This document shows, in pieces, positions 36,376 to 45,353 of a DNA stretch of 64,000 nt (position 1 is its first letter; each line of letters starts with the position of its first letter). The stretch is taken from positions 1 to 64,000 of the forward strand of contig CABYRQ010000001.1 in NCBI GenBank assembly GCA_902521485.1, written 5' to 3'. Under the pieces are notes generated by a model. It was not told the DNA's origin, did no database searches, and saw nothing but the letters and a program-made list of their open reading frames with translations. The position numbers were made by a program, and so were the translations under genes. The DNA is from an uncultured Alphaproteobacteria bacterium (lineage in GTDB: Bacteria; Pseudomonadota; Alphaproteobacteria; HIMB59).

Positions 36376-37647
36376 ATGAGCTTAAAATCGATTTTATCCT
36401 ATAGTTTTCAGTCATTTTACCTTGCTGGAAGTTTTTTATTATTATTTGTTTTTTTGCCCACATTTTACAATTTATCAATTGGTATCTCTTTAAGTGTTAT
36501 CGGTCTAGTAATACTAATATCTAGATTTTTTGATGTCTTTTCAGACTTTTTAATTGGTTATTTAACAGAAAAAAGAATTATTTCAGGTCGATCAAGAAAA
36601 AATCAAATTCTTTTAGGCATAATAATATTTATTTTTTCCTTATTTGGTCTTTATGTTTTCCAATCTTCTAATATTTATTATTTTATTTTTTTTTATAACT
36701 TAGCATTAATAAGTTACTCAATCGCAATTATTCCTTACGATTCAATAGTTATTGACCAAAAAAAAATTTTAAAAAAAAGGTTTCGTTTGGCAGCAGTTAA
36801 AGAAGTATTTGCAATATTAGGAGTTCTTGCAGCTCTAGTTATTCCAACGGCTATCTCAAATTTAAATGGTGTTGAGCTATTAAACCCAGATGTTATAAAA
36901 ACAAGTGGTTTTATTTTTATTTTTCTTGCAATTATTGGAGGATTAATCTTTTATTTTTTCTACGATGATGAACTAAATTACAAGTCAAGTGAAATTTCTT
37001 GGATAAAATTAAAATCCTTCATTGAAAAAAATAAAAAAATCTTACCTTTCTCATACATTACATTTTTTAATTTACTTGCTAATAATTTTACCGCCAATTT
37101 ATTTATTATTTTTGTGTCTGAATATTTAGGTCTTAGTGATTATGCAGGACATCTATTAATTTTGTATTTTCTTATAACATTAATTTCAACACCATTTTGG
37201 TATTTTTTTGGAAAAAAATTTTCAAATATGTTTTTATTACAGATTGGAACCAGTATAACTATTTTTGGCTTTTTATTTGTTATTTTTACTAGTAGTAATA
37301 ATTGGCAAATATATATATTTGTCATTCTTATTACAGGAATTGGAATTGGAATTGATCTCATAATACCCCAGATTGAGTTAGCTGATATTTTAGATCTGAA
37401 TAATGAAAATCGCTTATCACAATTTTTTACTTCATTTTTCTCAATAATAAGAAAAGCCGCTGTTGGAATAGCTGCTGGTATAGCATTAACGGGATATGGT
37501 TACTTACAATCAATAAATTTTACCATTCACCCGAATATTCCAAATATAATGATATTTTATTTTTTTATACCGCTTACCATTAAATTGTTCGTATTAATCT
37601 TAGTAATGAGATATAGAAGTAAATTCAATGTCTCAATTAGAGAGTAA
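36376..37647 (+). CDS. MFS transporter, glycoside-pentoside-hexuronide:cation symporter type
   Basis: A 423-residue inner-membrane protein with about 12 hydrophobic helices. The loop motif ISRFFDVFSDFLIGYLTEK with GRSRKNQ corresponds to the D-x-x-x-D-P-x-x-G and GRR pattern of the MFS_2 (GPH) family, which couples sugar or related uptake to a cation. The substrate cannot be predicted. Its end overlaps the next transporter gene by 20 nt, so the two are translated together. Confidence 0.8.
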   Translation: MSLKSILSYSFQSFYLAGSFLLLFVFLPTFYNLSIGISLSVIGLVILISRFFDVFSDFLIGYLTEKRIISGRSRKNQILLGIIIFIFSLFGLYVFQSSNIYYFIFFYNLALISYSIAIIPYDSIVIDQKKILKKRFRLAAVKEVFAILGVLAALVIPTAISNLNGVELLNPDVIKTSGFIFIFLAIIGGLIFYFFYDDELNYKSSEISWIKLKSFIEKNKKILPFSYITFFNLLANNFTANLFIIFVSEYLGLSDYAGHLLILYFLITLISTPFWYFFGKKFSNMFLLQIGTSITIFGFLFVIFTSSNNWQIYIFVILITGIGIGIDLIIPQIELADILDLNNENRLSQFFTSFFSIIRKAAVGIAAGIALTGYGYLQSINFTIHPNIPNIMIFYFFIPLTIKLFVLILVMRYRSKFNVSIRE

Positions 37648-38500
37648 AAAACACATAATTTACATATTAGGCACTATTGCCTTTTTCTTATTCTCAATTG
37701 CAGACACAATAATAAAGTTAATTGGAGATTTATATAAAGACACAGTTATATTTTCCATAGCTAGTTTTTCTGCAATTATTCCAGTGCTCTTTTATTTATT
37801 TTACAGAAAGAGCTTAGAAGAAATAAAAACAAATAATTATAAACTTCATTTTATAAGAGGTATCTTGATGACTTTGACTTATTATTTCGTAGTAAAAGGA
37901 ATTATTTTATTACCTTTATCCATAGCATATCCAATAATTTTGTCAGCTCCAGTATTACTCTCTATAATGGGAATAGTAATTTTAAAGGAATCGATTTACC
38001 TATCAAAAATAATTTCTTTAATACTAGCTATGATTGCTGTTTTTATGGTCTCGGGTTTTAGTTTGAACGCAGGTTTTAATGCTTTGGGAGTAATATTTCT
38101 AATTTTAGGAGTATTTTCATTAGCATGTTTAGATTTTTCAGTGCGAGTTTATGGGAAATCTGAAAGAACTATGGCTTTGACTTTCTATAGCATGGGAATT
38201 ACTGGCATAATTTTCACAATATTTTCAATTAATCATTACAAAGATATCGCTTTATATGATTTTTTTATAATGGTGGGAGCAGGACTTATTGATGGTGTGG
38301 CCATGATGATCTTAATTTATTCTCTTAGGAGAATAGAAGCTTCATTTTTTAGCATCACACATTATTCACAGATCATTTTCGGTATAGTAATTAGTATTGT
38401 CGTTTTTAATCACTACCCCTCAATTATAGAATTATGCGGTGCTATTTTAATAATAATTTCTGGATATCTTGTTTACTCTAAATTAAAAAAGCTAAATTGA
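37628..38500 (+). CDS. EamA/DMT family transporter
   Basis: A 290-residue inner-membrane protein with ten hydrophobic helices in two EamA repeats (for example PLSIAYPIILSAPVLLSI in the first half and SFFSITHYSQIIFGIVISI in the second). DMT transporters move small metabolites, often exporting amino acids or bases; substrate unknown. It overlaps the MFS gene upstream by 20 nt and the convergent DUF4864 gene by 9 nt. Confidence 0.85.
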   Translation: MSQLESKKHIIYILGTIAFFLFSIADTIIKLIGDLYKDTVIFSIASFSAIIPVLFYLFYRKSLEEIKTNNYKLHFIRGILMTLTYYFVVKGIILLPLSIAYPIILSAPVLLSIMGIVILKESIYLSKIISLILAMIAVFMVSGFSLNAGFNALGVIFLILGVFSLACLDFSVRVYGKSERTMALTFYSMGITGIIFTIFSINHYKDIALYDFFIMVGAGLIDGVAMMILIYSLRRIEASFFSITHYSQIIFGIVISIVVFNHYPSIIELCGAILIIISGYLVYSKLKKLN

Positions 38501-38917
38501 TCGCTTTTCCATTGGATAAATAGAGCAACCTGAAATTTTCCATTCCCCATTGTCTTTAATAAGCGAGTACATTGCTAAATAAGAAACATTATCTTGCGAG
38601 ACGATCTGTAGTTGATGATAAATTGCTCCTTCAAAAAATTTTGATTCCATAAAATAGTAATTTTTAGGATTATAAACAGGCTCATAATAGTTTTTCACCA
38701 TACTCATAAAATCTTGGGGATTATTGAACCTCATTTTAATGTAAGGTGAGGCATGAAAGAAGGCCCCTTCAGCATCCTTGTTAATAAAGGCCTTGAGTTG
38801 ACTTTCAATCACAGCTTGTGTTTCACTAAACTCATTTTTATCAATAATTTCTGCAATCGATATAGTGTTAAAAAGTAAAAGGCATAAACTGGTGTAAATT
38901 AATTTTTTAAACTGCAT
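38492..38917 (-). CDS. DUF4864 family secreted protein
   Basis: A 141-residue protein with a signal peptide (MQFKKLIYTSLCLLLFNTIS). The conserved DUF4864 pattern is visible: IESQLKAFINKDAEGAFFHA, SPYIKMRFNNPQDFMSMVK, YYEPVYNPKNY and GEWKISGCSIYP. The fold is probably NTF2-like. The role is unknown in the family. Divergent from the TPR gene across 30 bp and overlapping the EamA gene tail by 9 nt. Confidence 0.8.
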   Translation of the reverse strand: MQFKKLIYTSLCLLLFNTISIAEIIDKNEFSETQAVIESQLKAFINKDAEGAFFHASPYIKMRFNNPQDFMSMVKNYYEPVYNPKNYYFMESKFFEGAIYHQLQIVSQDNVSYLAMYSLIKDNGEWKISGCSIYPMEKRSI

Positions 38918-38947
38918 AGTATTTATATGCGTAATTAAGCATTATAG

Positions 38948-39490
38948 ATGAAAATCATTTTAATTGTATTCGCCTTGTTTTTGAACATATCTTATAGTTA
39001 TGCAGATCAAAATAGCCCAAAGCTAGATGAGTTATTCAGTCAGCTCTACGAGGTAAAGGACTCAAAAGAACAAAGTCTAATTATATCAAAAATATGGGGA
39101 GAATGGATGAAAATTGAAAACCCAGATGTAAAAATAGTAATGGATAATATTTCAAACTTTTTTAAATCTAAAAATTATCGATCTGCGATTTCAGCTTTAA
39201 CTCTTGCTATTGAGTTAGAACCAAATTACGCAGAGGCATACAACAAAAGGGCAACTTTTTATTTTATGATGGGAGACTATGAAAACTCTATGAGAGATAT
39301 TGAAGCTACATTGTATCTTGAACCAAGACATTTTGGTGCATTAGATGGTCTGAGTAGAATTCTTATAAGTTATAAAAATTATGATGGAGCACTTAAGGTT
39401 TATCAAGAAATGAAAAAGTTAATGCCAAATGATTTGTCTGTCGATATGAAAATTGAAAATCTAAATCAAATGATGTCAAAGGAAACTTAA
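38948..39490 (+). CDS. Secreted TPR-repeat protein
   Basis: A 180-residue protein with a signal peptide ending near SYADQ (residue 19-20). At least three TPR units follow (residues about 70-170: RSAISALTLAIELEPNYAEA, YNKRATFYFMMGDYENSM, GALKVYQEMKKLMPND). Such small periplasmic TPR proteins scaffold protein interactions; the partner is unknown. It stands alone before a 223-bp spacer. Confidence 0.78.
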   Translation: MKIILIVFALFLNISYSYADQNSPKLDELFSQLYEVKDSKEQSLIISKIWGEWMKIENPDVKIVMDNISNFFKSKNYRSAISALTLAIELEPNYAEAYNKRATFYFMMGDYENSMRDIEATLYLEPRHFGALDGLSRILISYKNYDGALKVYQEMKKLMPNDLSVDMKIENLNQMMSKET

Positions 39491-39540
39491 ATTATTCAAT
39501 TGGTTAATAAAATAGATTAATGAAATAATGAAATTTATTG

Positions 39541-39590
39541 CCCCTTGCCACCTTCCTCCTCGACAATGTCTCAACCCAAGCGGCTAGGGG
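39541..39590. other. GC-rich structured element in the 223-bp spacer before the transsulfuration gene
   Basis: CCCCTTGCC at 39541-39549 pairs with GGCTAGGGG at 39582-39590 (8 of 9 pairs); a small inner GAC/GTC hairpin lies within. The 50-nt core is far richer in G+C than the surrounding spacer, so it is probably selected. On the minus strand it contains GAGGAGGAAGGTGG, resembling the hairpin after ogt. A 19-codon frame (39528-39587) with two Cys codons also crosses it. It could be a small RNA on either strand or a leader peptide; no match to a known RNA family is evident. The rest of the 39491-39713 spacer shows only a probable promoter. Confidence 0.45.
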
Positions 39591-39610
39591 ACAGGTATAA
39601 TATTCGAATT

Positions 39611-39640
39611 TTGGTTGATATGAAACAGATTTCTTATAAT
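39611..39640 (+). promoter_or_regulatory. Probable promoter of the transsulfuration-cysK operon
   Basis: TTGGTT at 39611-39616, an 18-nt spacer and a perfect TATAAT at 39635-39640. This would give a leader of about 65 nt before the GTG start. Another TATAAT at 39596-39601 lacks a good -35. Confidence 0.4.
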
Positions 39641-39713
39641 TTAAAAAGCCTATCAAATAAGAAAAATATCGTTATAGATGTTATTTAAAAATTAATTAGT
39701 TATAAATTGAGCT

Positions 39714-40853
39714 GTGAAAAAAAAATTTAACACAAAAGTAATTCACTCTGGGCATGGCCCAGATAAAGAAACGGGAGCGGTTATGCCACCGATACATCTT
39801 TCATCAACCTTCAAACAAATGGAGCCTGGAAATTTTGAATATGAATATGCCAGGACTAAAAACCCCTCTAGAGATGTACTAGAAAAATTACTGGCACAAA
39901 TTGAGTCTGGTGATAAAGCTTTTGCATTTGCATCTGGCATGTCAGCAATTAATACAGTTTGTGACTTATTTGGCACCAACTACCATATAGTTTGTTCTGA
40001 TGATGTCTATGGAGGTACACGTAGGTTATTTGATAAAGTTAAATCAAACATTGACGTCACTTACATCGACTTTGATAAAAATATAAATTGGAATGATGAA
40101 ATAAAAGAAAACACAAAATTTATATGGATTGAAACACCCTCAAACCCTTTAATGAAAATTGTAGATATCAAAAACACTGTCAGCATTGCAAGTGAATTTA
40201 AATTACCAGTGATTTGTGATAATACATTTGCCTCTCCTTTCAATCAGAGGCCACTTGAATTAGGTGCAGATATGGTAGTGAGTTCTTCAACAAAATATTT
40301 AGGAGGTCACTCTGATATTGTTGGCGGGTCTATTGTTATTAAAGAAAATAAGGAATACGCTGAAAAAATTTCTTATATCCAAAATGCAGTTGGGGCTGTC
40401 CCCTCTCCCTTTGATTGTTATTTATTAACAAGAAGCATTAAAACACTTTCCGTAAGAATGAAGCAACATAATGAAAATGCTATTACCGTGTCTAATTATT
40501 TATCCAATCATCCTAAGATAGAAAAAGTTTTCTTTCCAGGTATTGATGAAAGGTATAAGGAAATTGCAGAAAAACAAATGGATGGTTTTGGTGGAATGAT
40601 GTCTTTTGTAATTGACTCAGATATTAAAGGGGTAAAAACTTTTCTAAAAAATTTAAATTTATTTACACTCGCGGAAAGCCTAGGAGGAGTTGAAAGTTTG
40701 ATCGAGCATCCAGCAATCATGACCCATGCTTCTATAGATCCATCAATTAGAGAGAAATTAGGCATATCAGAAACATTACTAAGAATATCTGTGGGTATCG
40801 AGGATGTAGATGATTTGATCTCAGATTTAGACCAAGCCCTATCAAAGATTTAA
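39714..40853 (+). CDS. Cys/Met metabolism PLP enzyme (cystathionine gamma-synthase/lyase type)
   Basis: A 379-residue PLP enzyme of the transsulfuration family. The internal aldimine lysine is K194 in VSSSTKYLGGHSD; AFASGMSAINTV, IWIETPSNPLMKIVDI, DNTFASPFNQRP and ESLGGVESLIEHPAIMTHAS are family signatures. Members act as cystathionine synthase, lyase or related enzymes, and sequence alone does not separate these here. The next gene, a cysteine synthase-like enzyme, starts 2 nt downstream, so together they could interconvert homocysteine or cystathionine and cysteine. The start is GTG. Confidence 0.9.
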   Translation: MKKKFNTKVIHSGHGPDKETGAVMPPIHLSSTFKQMEPGNFEYEYARTKNPSRDVLEKLLAQIESGDKAFAFASGMSAINTVCDLFGTNYHIVCSDDVYGGTRRLFDKVKSNIDVTYIDFDKNINWNDEIKENTKFIWIETPSNPLMKIVDIKNTVSIASEFKLPVICDNTFASPFNQRPLELGADMVVSSSTKYLGGHSDIVGGSIVIKENKEYAEKISYIQNAVGAVPSPFDCYLLTRSIKTLSVRMKQHNENAITVSNYLSNHPKIEKVFFPGIDERYKEIAEKQMDGFGGMMSFVIDSDIKGVKTFLKNLNLFTLAESLGGVESLIEHPAIMTHASIDPSIREKLGISETLLRISVGIEDVDDLISDLDQALSKI

Positions 40854-40854
40854 A

Positions 40855-41847
40855 ATGAGAGACATAGTTGATTTTATTGGCAATACGCCACTTATTAAAC
40901 TTAAATATCCATCTGAAATTACTGGTTGTAATATTTATGGTAAAGCAGAGTTTATGAATCCAGCTGGTTCCATTAAAGATAGAACAGCACTGGGTATAAT
41001 CCTTGATGCTGAGGAGAACAATTTAATTCAACCAGGTGGCACTGTCGTTGAGGGTACCTTTGGAAACACAGGTATTGCTTTAACAATGATTAACAATGCT
41101 AGAGGATACAATACTATAATTGTAATGCCTGACGGTGCATCAGAGGAGAAGCAAAGCATTTTAAGGAACATGGGGGCAAAGCTTAAAGTTGTTCCAACTA
41201 AACCTTATTCTGATCCGGGTAATTATCAGCATGTATCAAAGAGGTTAGTTGAAGATCTACAATCAAAAGGAGAGACTTCAGTTATGTGGGCAAATCAATT
41301 TGATAACACAGCAAATTATAAATTTCACGCGAAAACCACAGCTAAAGAAATATTTAATCAGCTTGAAGGAAAAGTAGATGGTTTTACTTGTGCAATTGGG
41401 TCGGGTGGAACATTAGCAGGTACATCTATTGGACTCAAAGAATTAAATTCAAATATAAAAATAGCTTGCACAGATCCACAAGGTGCTCAAATGTATAATT
41501 ATTTTAAATATTCTAAATTGGAAGTTAAAGGCGATCCATCAGAAACGGAGGGAATAGGTCAGTATAGAGTTACAAAAAATGTTGAACCTTCCCTTGTTGA
41601 TTTCTCATACCATATTACTGATTATGAAGCGTTTGAGCTTTTATATAAAATGGTCAAAACAGAAGGCTTATTTCTTGGTTCTAGCTCCGGAGTAAATGTA
41701 GCAGGGGCTATCGAAATGGCCAAAGAAATGGGACCAGGTAAAAACATTGTTACAATTTTGTGTGATGATGCTAACAAGTATTTTAGTAAGCTATATAACA
41801 AAGATTATCTGATATCAAAAAAACTTCCCGTACCTGAGTGGCTTTAA
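40855..41847 (+). CDS. cysK: Cysteine synthase (O-acetylserine sulfhydrylase type)
   Basis: A 330-residue fold type II PLP enzyme. The PLP lysine is K41 in NPAGSIKDRT; the substrate loop is EGTFGNTGIAL (usually TSGNTG or TAGNTG), the phosphate loop GSGGTLAGTS and the C-terminal GLFLGSSSGVNVAGA. WANQFDNTANYKFH is typical of the alphaproteobacterial cysteine synthase clade. It makes cysteine from an activated serine and sulfide; a cystathionine beta-synthase-like activity is an alternative, given its neighbour. It ends 4 nt from the convergent cytochrome b561 gene. Confidence 0.88.
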   Translation: MRDIVDFIGNTPLIKLKYPSEITGCNIYGKAEFMNPAGSIKDRTALGIILDAEENNLIQPGGTVVEGTFGNTGIALTMINNARGYNTIIVMPDGASEEKQSILRNMGAKLKVVPTKPYSDPGNYQHVSKRLVEDLQSKGETSVMWANQFDNTANYKFHAKTTAKEIFNQLEGKVDGFTCAIGSGGTLAGTSIGLKELNSNIKIACTDPQGAQMYNYFKYSKLEVKGDPSETEGIGQYRVTKNVEPSLVDFSYHITDYEAFELLYKMVKTEGLFLGSSSGVNVAGAIEMAKEMGPGKNIVTILCDDANKYFSKLYNKDYLISKKLPVPEWL

Positions 41848-41851
41848 AATA

Positions 41852-42388
41852 TTAATCACTATCAAAAGTCATTCTTTTTAAAGTTCTATCTTTTAAAACA
41901 AAATGGTGCATAAGTGCAGCTCCTGAATGTATAAAAAATAAAACTAATAAAACATTACTAGAATATTCATGGAAACTTTTGAACAAATACCTTAAATCAC
42001 TGTTGTGATCTAATAAATTTATCAATTCAAAATTTAAAAACATTACTGTGTCACCTTGTAAGTTTGTAAGGATGTATCCAGACAATGGTTGTAAAAAAAA
42101 TATTGAGTAAAATAAAAAATAATTAGTTTTTGCAACATTAATTAATATTTTATTTTTTAAGATAGGTTTAGGCCTAATATTAATAAATTTCCAACTTAAT
42201 CTAAATATGGCTAGGACAAGAATTGAAAGGCCTAGCGTGTTGTGTATCATCAATATTTCATAATAATACTCAAAATTGTTCTCTAAATTTTTACCTAATA
42301 AGTATGTTGCAATTATAAGAGCGGCCATAATCCAATGGAATAACTTGCTAATTAAGCCGTAATTATCTGCGCTGTTTGCTAACCTCAT
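41852..42388 (-). CDS. Cytochrome b561 (YceJ type)
   Basis: A four-helix di-haem inner-membrane protein. I choose the ATG at 42388 (178 residues, MRLANSADNYGLISKLFHWI) over an in-frame TTG 9 nt upstream. Candidate haem ligands are the His in LFHWIMAALI, LMIHNTLGL, SFHEYSSNVLL and IHSGAALMHHFVL, giving paired ligands across helices. Such proteins pass electrons between quinone and periplasmic partners. It is divergent from tupA with a short spacer and close to a cytochrome c', so a shared electron path is possible but unproven. Confidence 0.87.
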   Translation of the reverse strand: MRLANSADNYGLISKLFHWIMAALIIATYLLGKNLENNFEYYYEILMIHNTLGLSILVLAIFRLSWKFINIRPKPILKNKILINVAKTNYFLFYSIFFLQPLSGYILTNLQGDTVMFLNFELINLLDHNSDLRYLFKSFHEYSSNVLLVLFFIHSGAALMHHFVLKDRTLKRMTFDSD

Positions 42389-42425
42389 AATCTTCAATTA
42401 TGTATGTTAATATTGTTGACCATAA

Positions 42426-43220
42426 ATGAAATTAAAAAATTTATTTTTATCGTTATTTTTATTTTTTTCCATTAGTGTTTATTCAAAAGATTTTATAGTC
42501 ATTCAATCCACTACAAGTATTGCTAATACGGGCTTGCTTGATCTTTTAGCATCAGAATTTAAAAACAAAACTGGAATAAAAGTAAGACCTATTGCAGTTG
42601 GAACCGGCAATGCTATTGCAAACGCAAAAAGGGGCGATGGAGATTTATTATTCGTTCATTCAAAAAAAGATGAATTAGAATTTATAGATGAGGGCTACGG
42701 TGTGCAAAGATATGAGGTTATGTACAATAAATTTATTTTAGTTGGTCCAAAATTTGACTCACTGAAAATATCACAAGAGGAAGATATTTTATCCGCATTA
42801 AAAAAAATATATAACTCAGAATACAAATTTATTTCAAGAGACGATAATTCTGGAACTCATAAAAAAGAACAAGAATTATGGAGTTTGGCAAATATCAAAA
42901 AATTTGATCCTGATAAATATATAAAAACCGGGACAAGCATGGCCAATACATTAAATATCGCCGCTGAAATTGATGCCTACACGATAAGTGACAAAGGCAC
43001 CTGGCTATCTTTTAAAAACAAAAATAATTTAAAAATTCTTTTTGAGGGTGGTGATAAATTACATAATCCTTATGGAATTATTGCAGTCAACCCTGAAAAA
43101 TTTCCTCATGTTGAGTATAAAAAATCTCAGAAGTTCATTGAATGGTTGATTACAGGTGATGGCAAAGATGTTATTAATAAGTTTACATATAACGGTGAAA
43201 AGTTGTTTCATACCAATTAA
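42426..43220 (+). CDS. tupA: Tungstate ABC transporter, substrate-binding protein TupA
   Basis: A 264-residue periplasmic protein with a signal peptide (MKLKNLFLSLFLFFSISVYS). The oxyanion-binding signature is IQSTTSIANTGLLDLLASEF, followed by AVGTGNAIANAKRGDGDLLF and VMYNKFILVGP and RDDNSGTHKKE, characteristic of TupA, which binds tungstate with very high affinity. Molybdate binding cannot be excluded. tupB and tupC follow, so the whole importer is present. Confidence 0.92.
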   Translation: MKLKNLFLSLFLFFSISVYSKDFIVIQSTTSIANTGLLDLLASEFKNKTGIKVRPIAVGTGNAIANAKRGDGDLLFVHSKKDELEFIDEGYGVQRYEVMYNKFILVGPKFDSLKISQEEDILSALKKIYNSEYKFISRDDNSGTHKKEQELWSLANIKKFDPDKYIKTGTSMANTLNIAAEIDAYTISDKGTWLSFKNKNNLKILFEGGDKLHNPYGIIAVNPEKFPHVEYKKSQKFIEWLITGDGKDVINKFTYNGEKLFHTN

Positions 43221-43230
43221 TATTACCTAA

Positions 43231-43878
43231 ATGCTAAGTTTTGAAAAAATACAATCCGCAGTTTTTATTACAATTTATGTAAGTATTTTTTCAACATTAA
43301 TTGCATTTTTTTTATCTATGATTTTTGGCTATTTAATTGCTATTTATCAATTCCAATTAAAAAAACCAATTGTAATCTTCTTAAGTTCTCTTACATCTAT
43401 CCCTCCCGTATGTGCAGGGCTATTAGTCTATTTACTTATAAGCAGGTCTGGCCCCTTAGGTTGGATGGAAATTCTATATTCACCTATAGCAATGATCATT
43501 GCTCAGATCGTAATTATCTTCCCAATTATGATAACTTTAATAATTAAAAACATTGAAGAGGATTATCCAATTTATAGAGATGAATTAATGTCTTATGGAG
43601 CTTCAAAAAAAGATATAATTTTCTTACTCTTTTCAAATAAAACAAATATATACATCACTGTTCTTTTACTAGGTTTTGGCAGGGCTATAAGTGAGTATGG
43701 GGCAGCTGCAATTGTAGGAGGCTCAATTGATCATTTTACAAGAAACATGACAGCGACAATAGCTTTAGAAACTTCTAAAGGGAATGTTTCATTAGGTATA
43801 GTTTTAGGAACAATATTAATTTTCCTCACACTTTTAATATCAATATCTCTTAATTTTTTAAATAAAAATAATGATTAA
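43231..43878 (+). CDS. tupB: Tungstate ABC transporter, permease TupB
   Basis: A 215-residue inner-membrane permease with about five helices. The EAA-type cytoplasmic loop is YRDELMSYGASKKDIIFLL and GRAISEYGAAAIVGGSI lies beyond it, as in TupB/CysT-like permeases. It overlaps tupC by 8 nt and starts 10 nt after tupA. Confidence 0.92.
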   Translation: MLSFEKIQSAVFITIYVSIFSTLIAFFLSMIFGYLIAIYQFQLKKPIVIFLSSLTSIPPVCAGLLVYLLISRSGPLGWMEILYSPIAMIIAQIVIIFPIMITLIIKNIEEDYPIYRDELMSYGASKKDIIFLLFSNKTNIYITVLLLGFGRAISEYGAAAIVGGSIDHFTRNMTATIALETSKGNVSLGIVLGTILIFLTLLISISLNFLNKNND

Positions 43879-44476
43879 AGTCAATAATATCTCATATACG
43901 ATTAATGGAAAAAATATTCTTTCAAATATTAATCTAAATGTCACACGAAACAAAATTACAGTTATTACTGGAAAAAATGGTTCTGGTAAAAGCTCTCTTA
44001 TAAAAATTATAAATAAAATTATTATTCCTGATAAAGGAACAATTAACTCTGAATATTCTGAACCTATACCGATGCTTTTTCAAAAACCTATTTCCTTAAA
44101 TAAAAGCTTAGAGGATAATTTTCTGCTATTAAGCAAATTAAAGAAATCCAAAGTAAATAAGTTCTACTTTAATCTATTTAAATTAAATAAATTAAAAAAA
44201 CGTAAATTTCAAAATTTGTCAGAAGGAGAAAAACAGAAAGTATTTATTTCTAGATTTATGAGCTATGAACAAGATTTAATCATTTTAGACGAACCTAACC
44301 AGAACCTTGACCTAGAGAGTGAAAAGATTTTTTTTACATCACTGTCTAAAGTTAAAAATAAAACTGTTCTTTTATCTCTTCACAATATGAGTCTTGTAAA
44401 AAAATTTGCAGATCACGTGATAGTTTTAGACTCAGGAAAAATTGTATTTAACGATATTTCTTCAAAATTTTTTTAA
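43871..44476 (+). CDS. tupC: Tungstate ABC transporter, ATPase TupC
   Basis: A 201-residue ABC ATPase. Walker A is TGKNGSGKSSL, the signature is LSEGEKQKVFISR, Walker B is LIILDEPNQNLD and the switch His lies in LLSLHNMS. Short, with no accessory regulatory domain. It completes tupABC and energises tungstate import for W- or Mo-cofactor enzymes. Confidence 0.92.
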   Translation: MIKVNNISYTINGKNILSNINLNVTRNKITVITGKNGSGKSSLIKIINKIIIPDKGTINSEYSEPIPMLFQKPISLNKSLEDNFLLLSKLKKSKVNKFYFNLFKLNKLKKRKFQNLSEGEKQKVFISRFMSYEQDLIILDEPNQNLDLESEKIFFTSLSKVKNKTVLLSLHNMSLVKKFADHVIVLDSGKIVFNDISSKFF

Positions 44477-44499
44477 TGTTCCTGCAGTAATTTACTGAT

Positions 44500-44931
44500 A
44501 TGCTAAAAACACATATCATGATTAAAAGTTTTCTTGCGTTAATATTTTTATTCCCATTATTGGCTTACTCTAACCCTGTGCTTGATCGGCAAGAGTCCAT
44601 GAGGGACTTCAATAAATTAATGAGAGCTGCAAACAATTTAATCAAAGATGATATGATTAATGATGACTTGGCAGGAATTTATGAAGAAATCGAAAATATA
44701 ATGAGAGTTTACCCTACTTTATTTCCAGACGATTCATTTGGAGGTAAGTCAAAAGCTAGTACTGACATAATTGACAATAGAGAATTATTTAATCAAATTG
44801 CAAAAGAAACAGAAGACAACGCAGCACTTGCAAAATTATCTGCATTAGAGGGAGATTTTGAAAGTGTTCAACAATTTCACCAAAATCTATTTGGAAGCTG
44901 TAAGAGTTGTCACTCTCGCTTCAGAGATTAA
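44500..44931 (+). CDS. Cytochrome c' (class II c-type cytochrome)
   Basis: A 143-residue periplasmic four-helix-bundle cytochrome with a signal peptide (an internal ATG at 44518 beginning MIKSFLALIFLF is an alternative start). The haem motif CKSCH lies at residues 134-138, near the C-terminus as in all class II cytochromes c', followed by SRFR. Relatives bind NO or act as electron carriers. It follows tupABC by 23 nt and precedes a rhodanese, so it may share their transcript. Confidence 0.87.
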   Translation: MLKTHIMIKSFLALIFLFPLLAYSNPVLDRQESMRDFNKLMRAANNLIKDDMINDDLAGIYEEIENIMRVYPTLFPDDSFGGKSKASTDIIDNRELFNQIAKETEDNAALAKLSALEGDFESVQQFHQNLFGSCKSCHSRFRD

Positions 44932-44936
44932 TAAGA

Positions 44937-45335
44937 GTGAACCTTTTAAAAAAATTTTTTCTATTTTTTTTTCTGTCAACTAATTTATTATTTGCTCAGA
45001 GTAATTCAATGAACTACACACCTATAGATACTGAAGAGTCGTTTAAAAGAATTCAAGAGGGTGCAATTGTGATTGATGTTAGATATCCAAAAGAGCATAA
45101 TATGATTCGAATTGAAAACTCACACAATATTCCTTTTAAAGAAATAACTGTTGAAAAAATCAACTCCATAAACCCCGATAATAAGGATATTATTATTCAC
45201 TGCACCGCAGGTATTACATCTAAAAAGGTTGCAGATAATCTTGTTTCTGAAGGGTATCAGGGAAATATTTATGAAATGGACAAAGGTTTAATAGATTGGA
45301 TTAATTTAGGTTTTAAAACCGAGCAAGGTACATAA
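44937..45335 (+). CDS. Periplasmic rhodanese-like sulfurtransferase
   Basis: I set the start at the GTG at 44937 (132 residues), which gives a clean signal peptide (NLLKKFFLFFFLSTNLLFAQ); an upstream TTG would overlap the cytochrome gene. The rhodanese domain shows GAIVIDVRYPKEHNM and the active-site loop HCTAGITSKKVADNL with the catalytic Cys. The enzyme would carry persulfide sulfur in the periplasm. It starts 5 nt after the cytochrome c' stop, suggesting a joint role in sulfur compound handling. Confidence 0.85.
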   Translation: MNLLKKFFLFFFLSTNLLFAQSNSMNYTPIDTEESFKRIQEGAIVIDVRYPKEHNMIRIENSHNIPFKEITVEKINSINPDNKDIIIHCTAGITSKKVADNLVSEGYQGNIYEMDKGLIDWINLGFKTEQGT

Positions 45336-45353
45336 TTCATAAATTTATAAACT

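Noticed and set aside
39541-39590. Resemblance of the minus strand to 16S rRNA (GAGGAAGGTGG)
   Set aside because: Only about 11 bases match and the flanks do not continue; not an rRNA fragment.
39541-39590. SRP RNA, RNase P RNA or tmRNA
   Set aside because: The universal core strings of these RNAs are absent on both strands; only short chance matches (such as GAGGAGGAA) occur.
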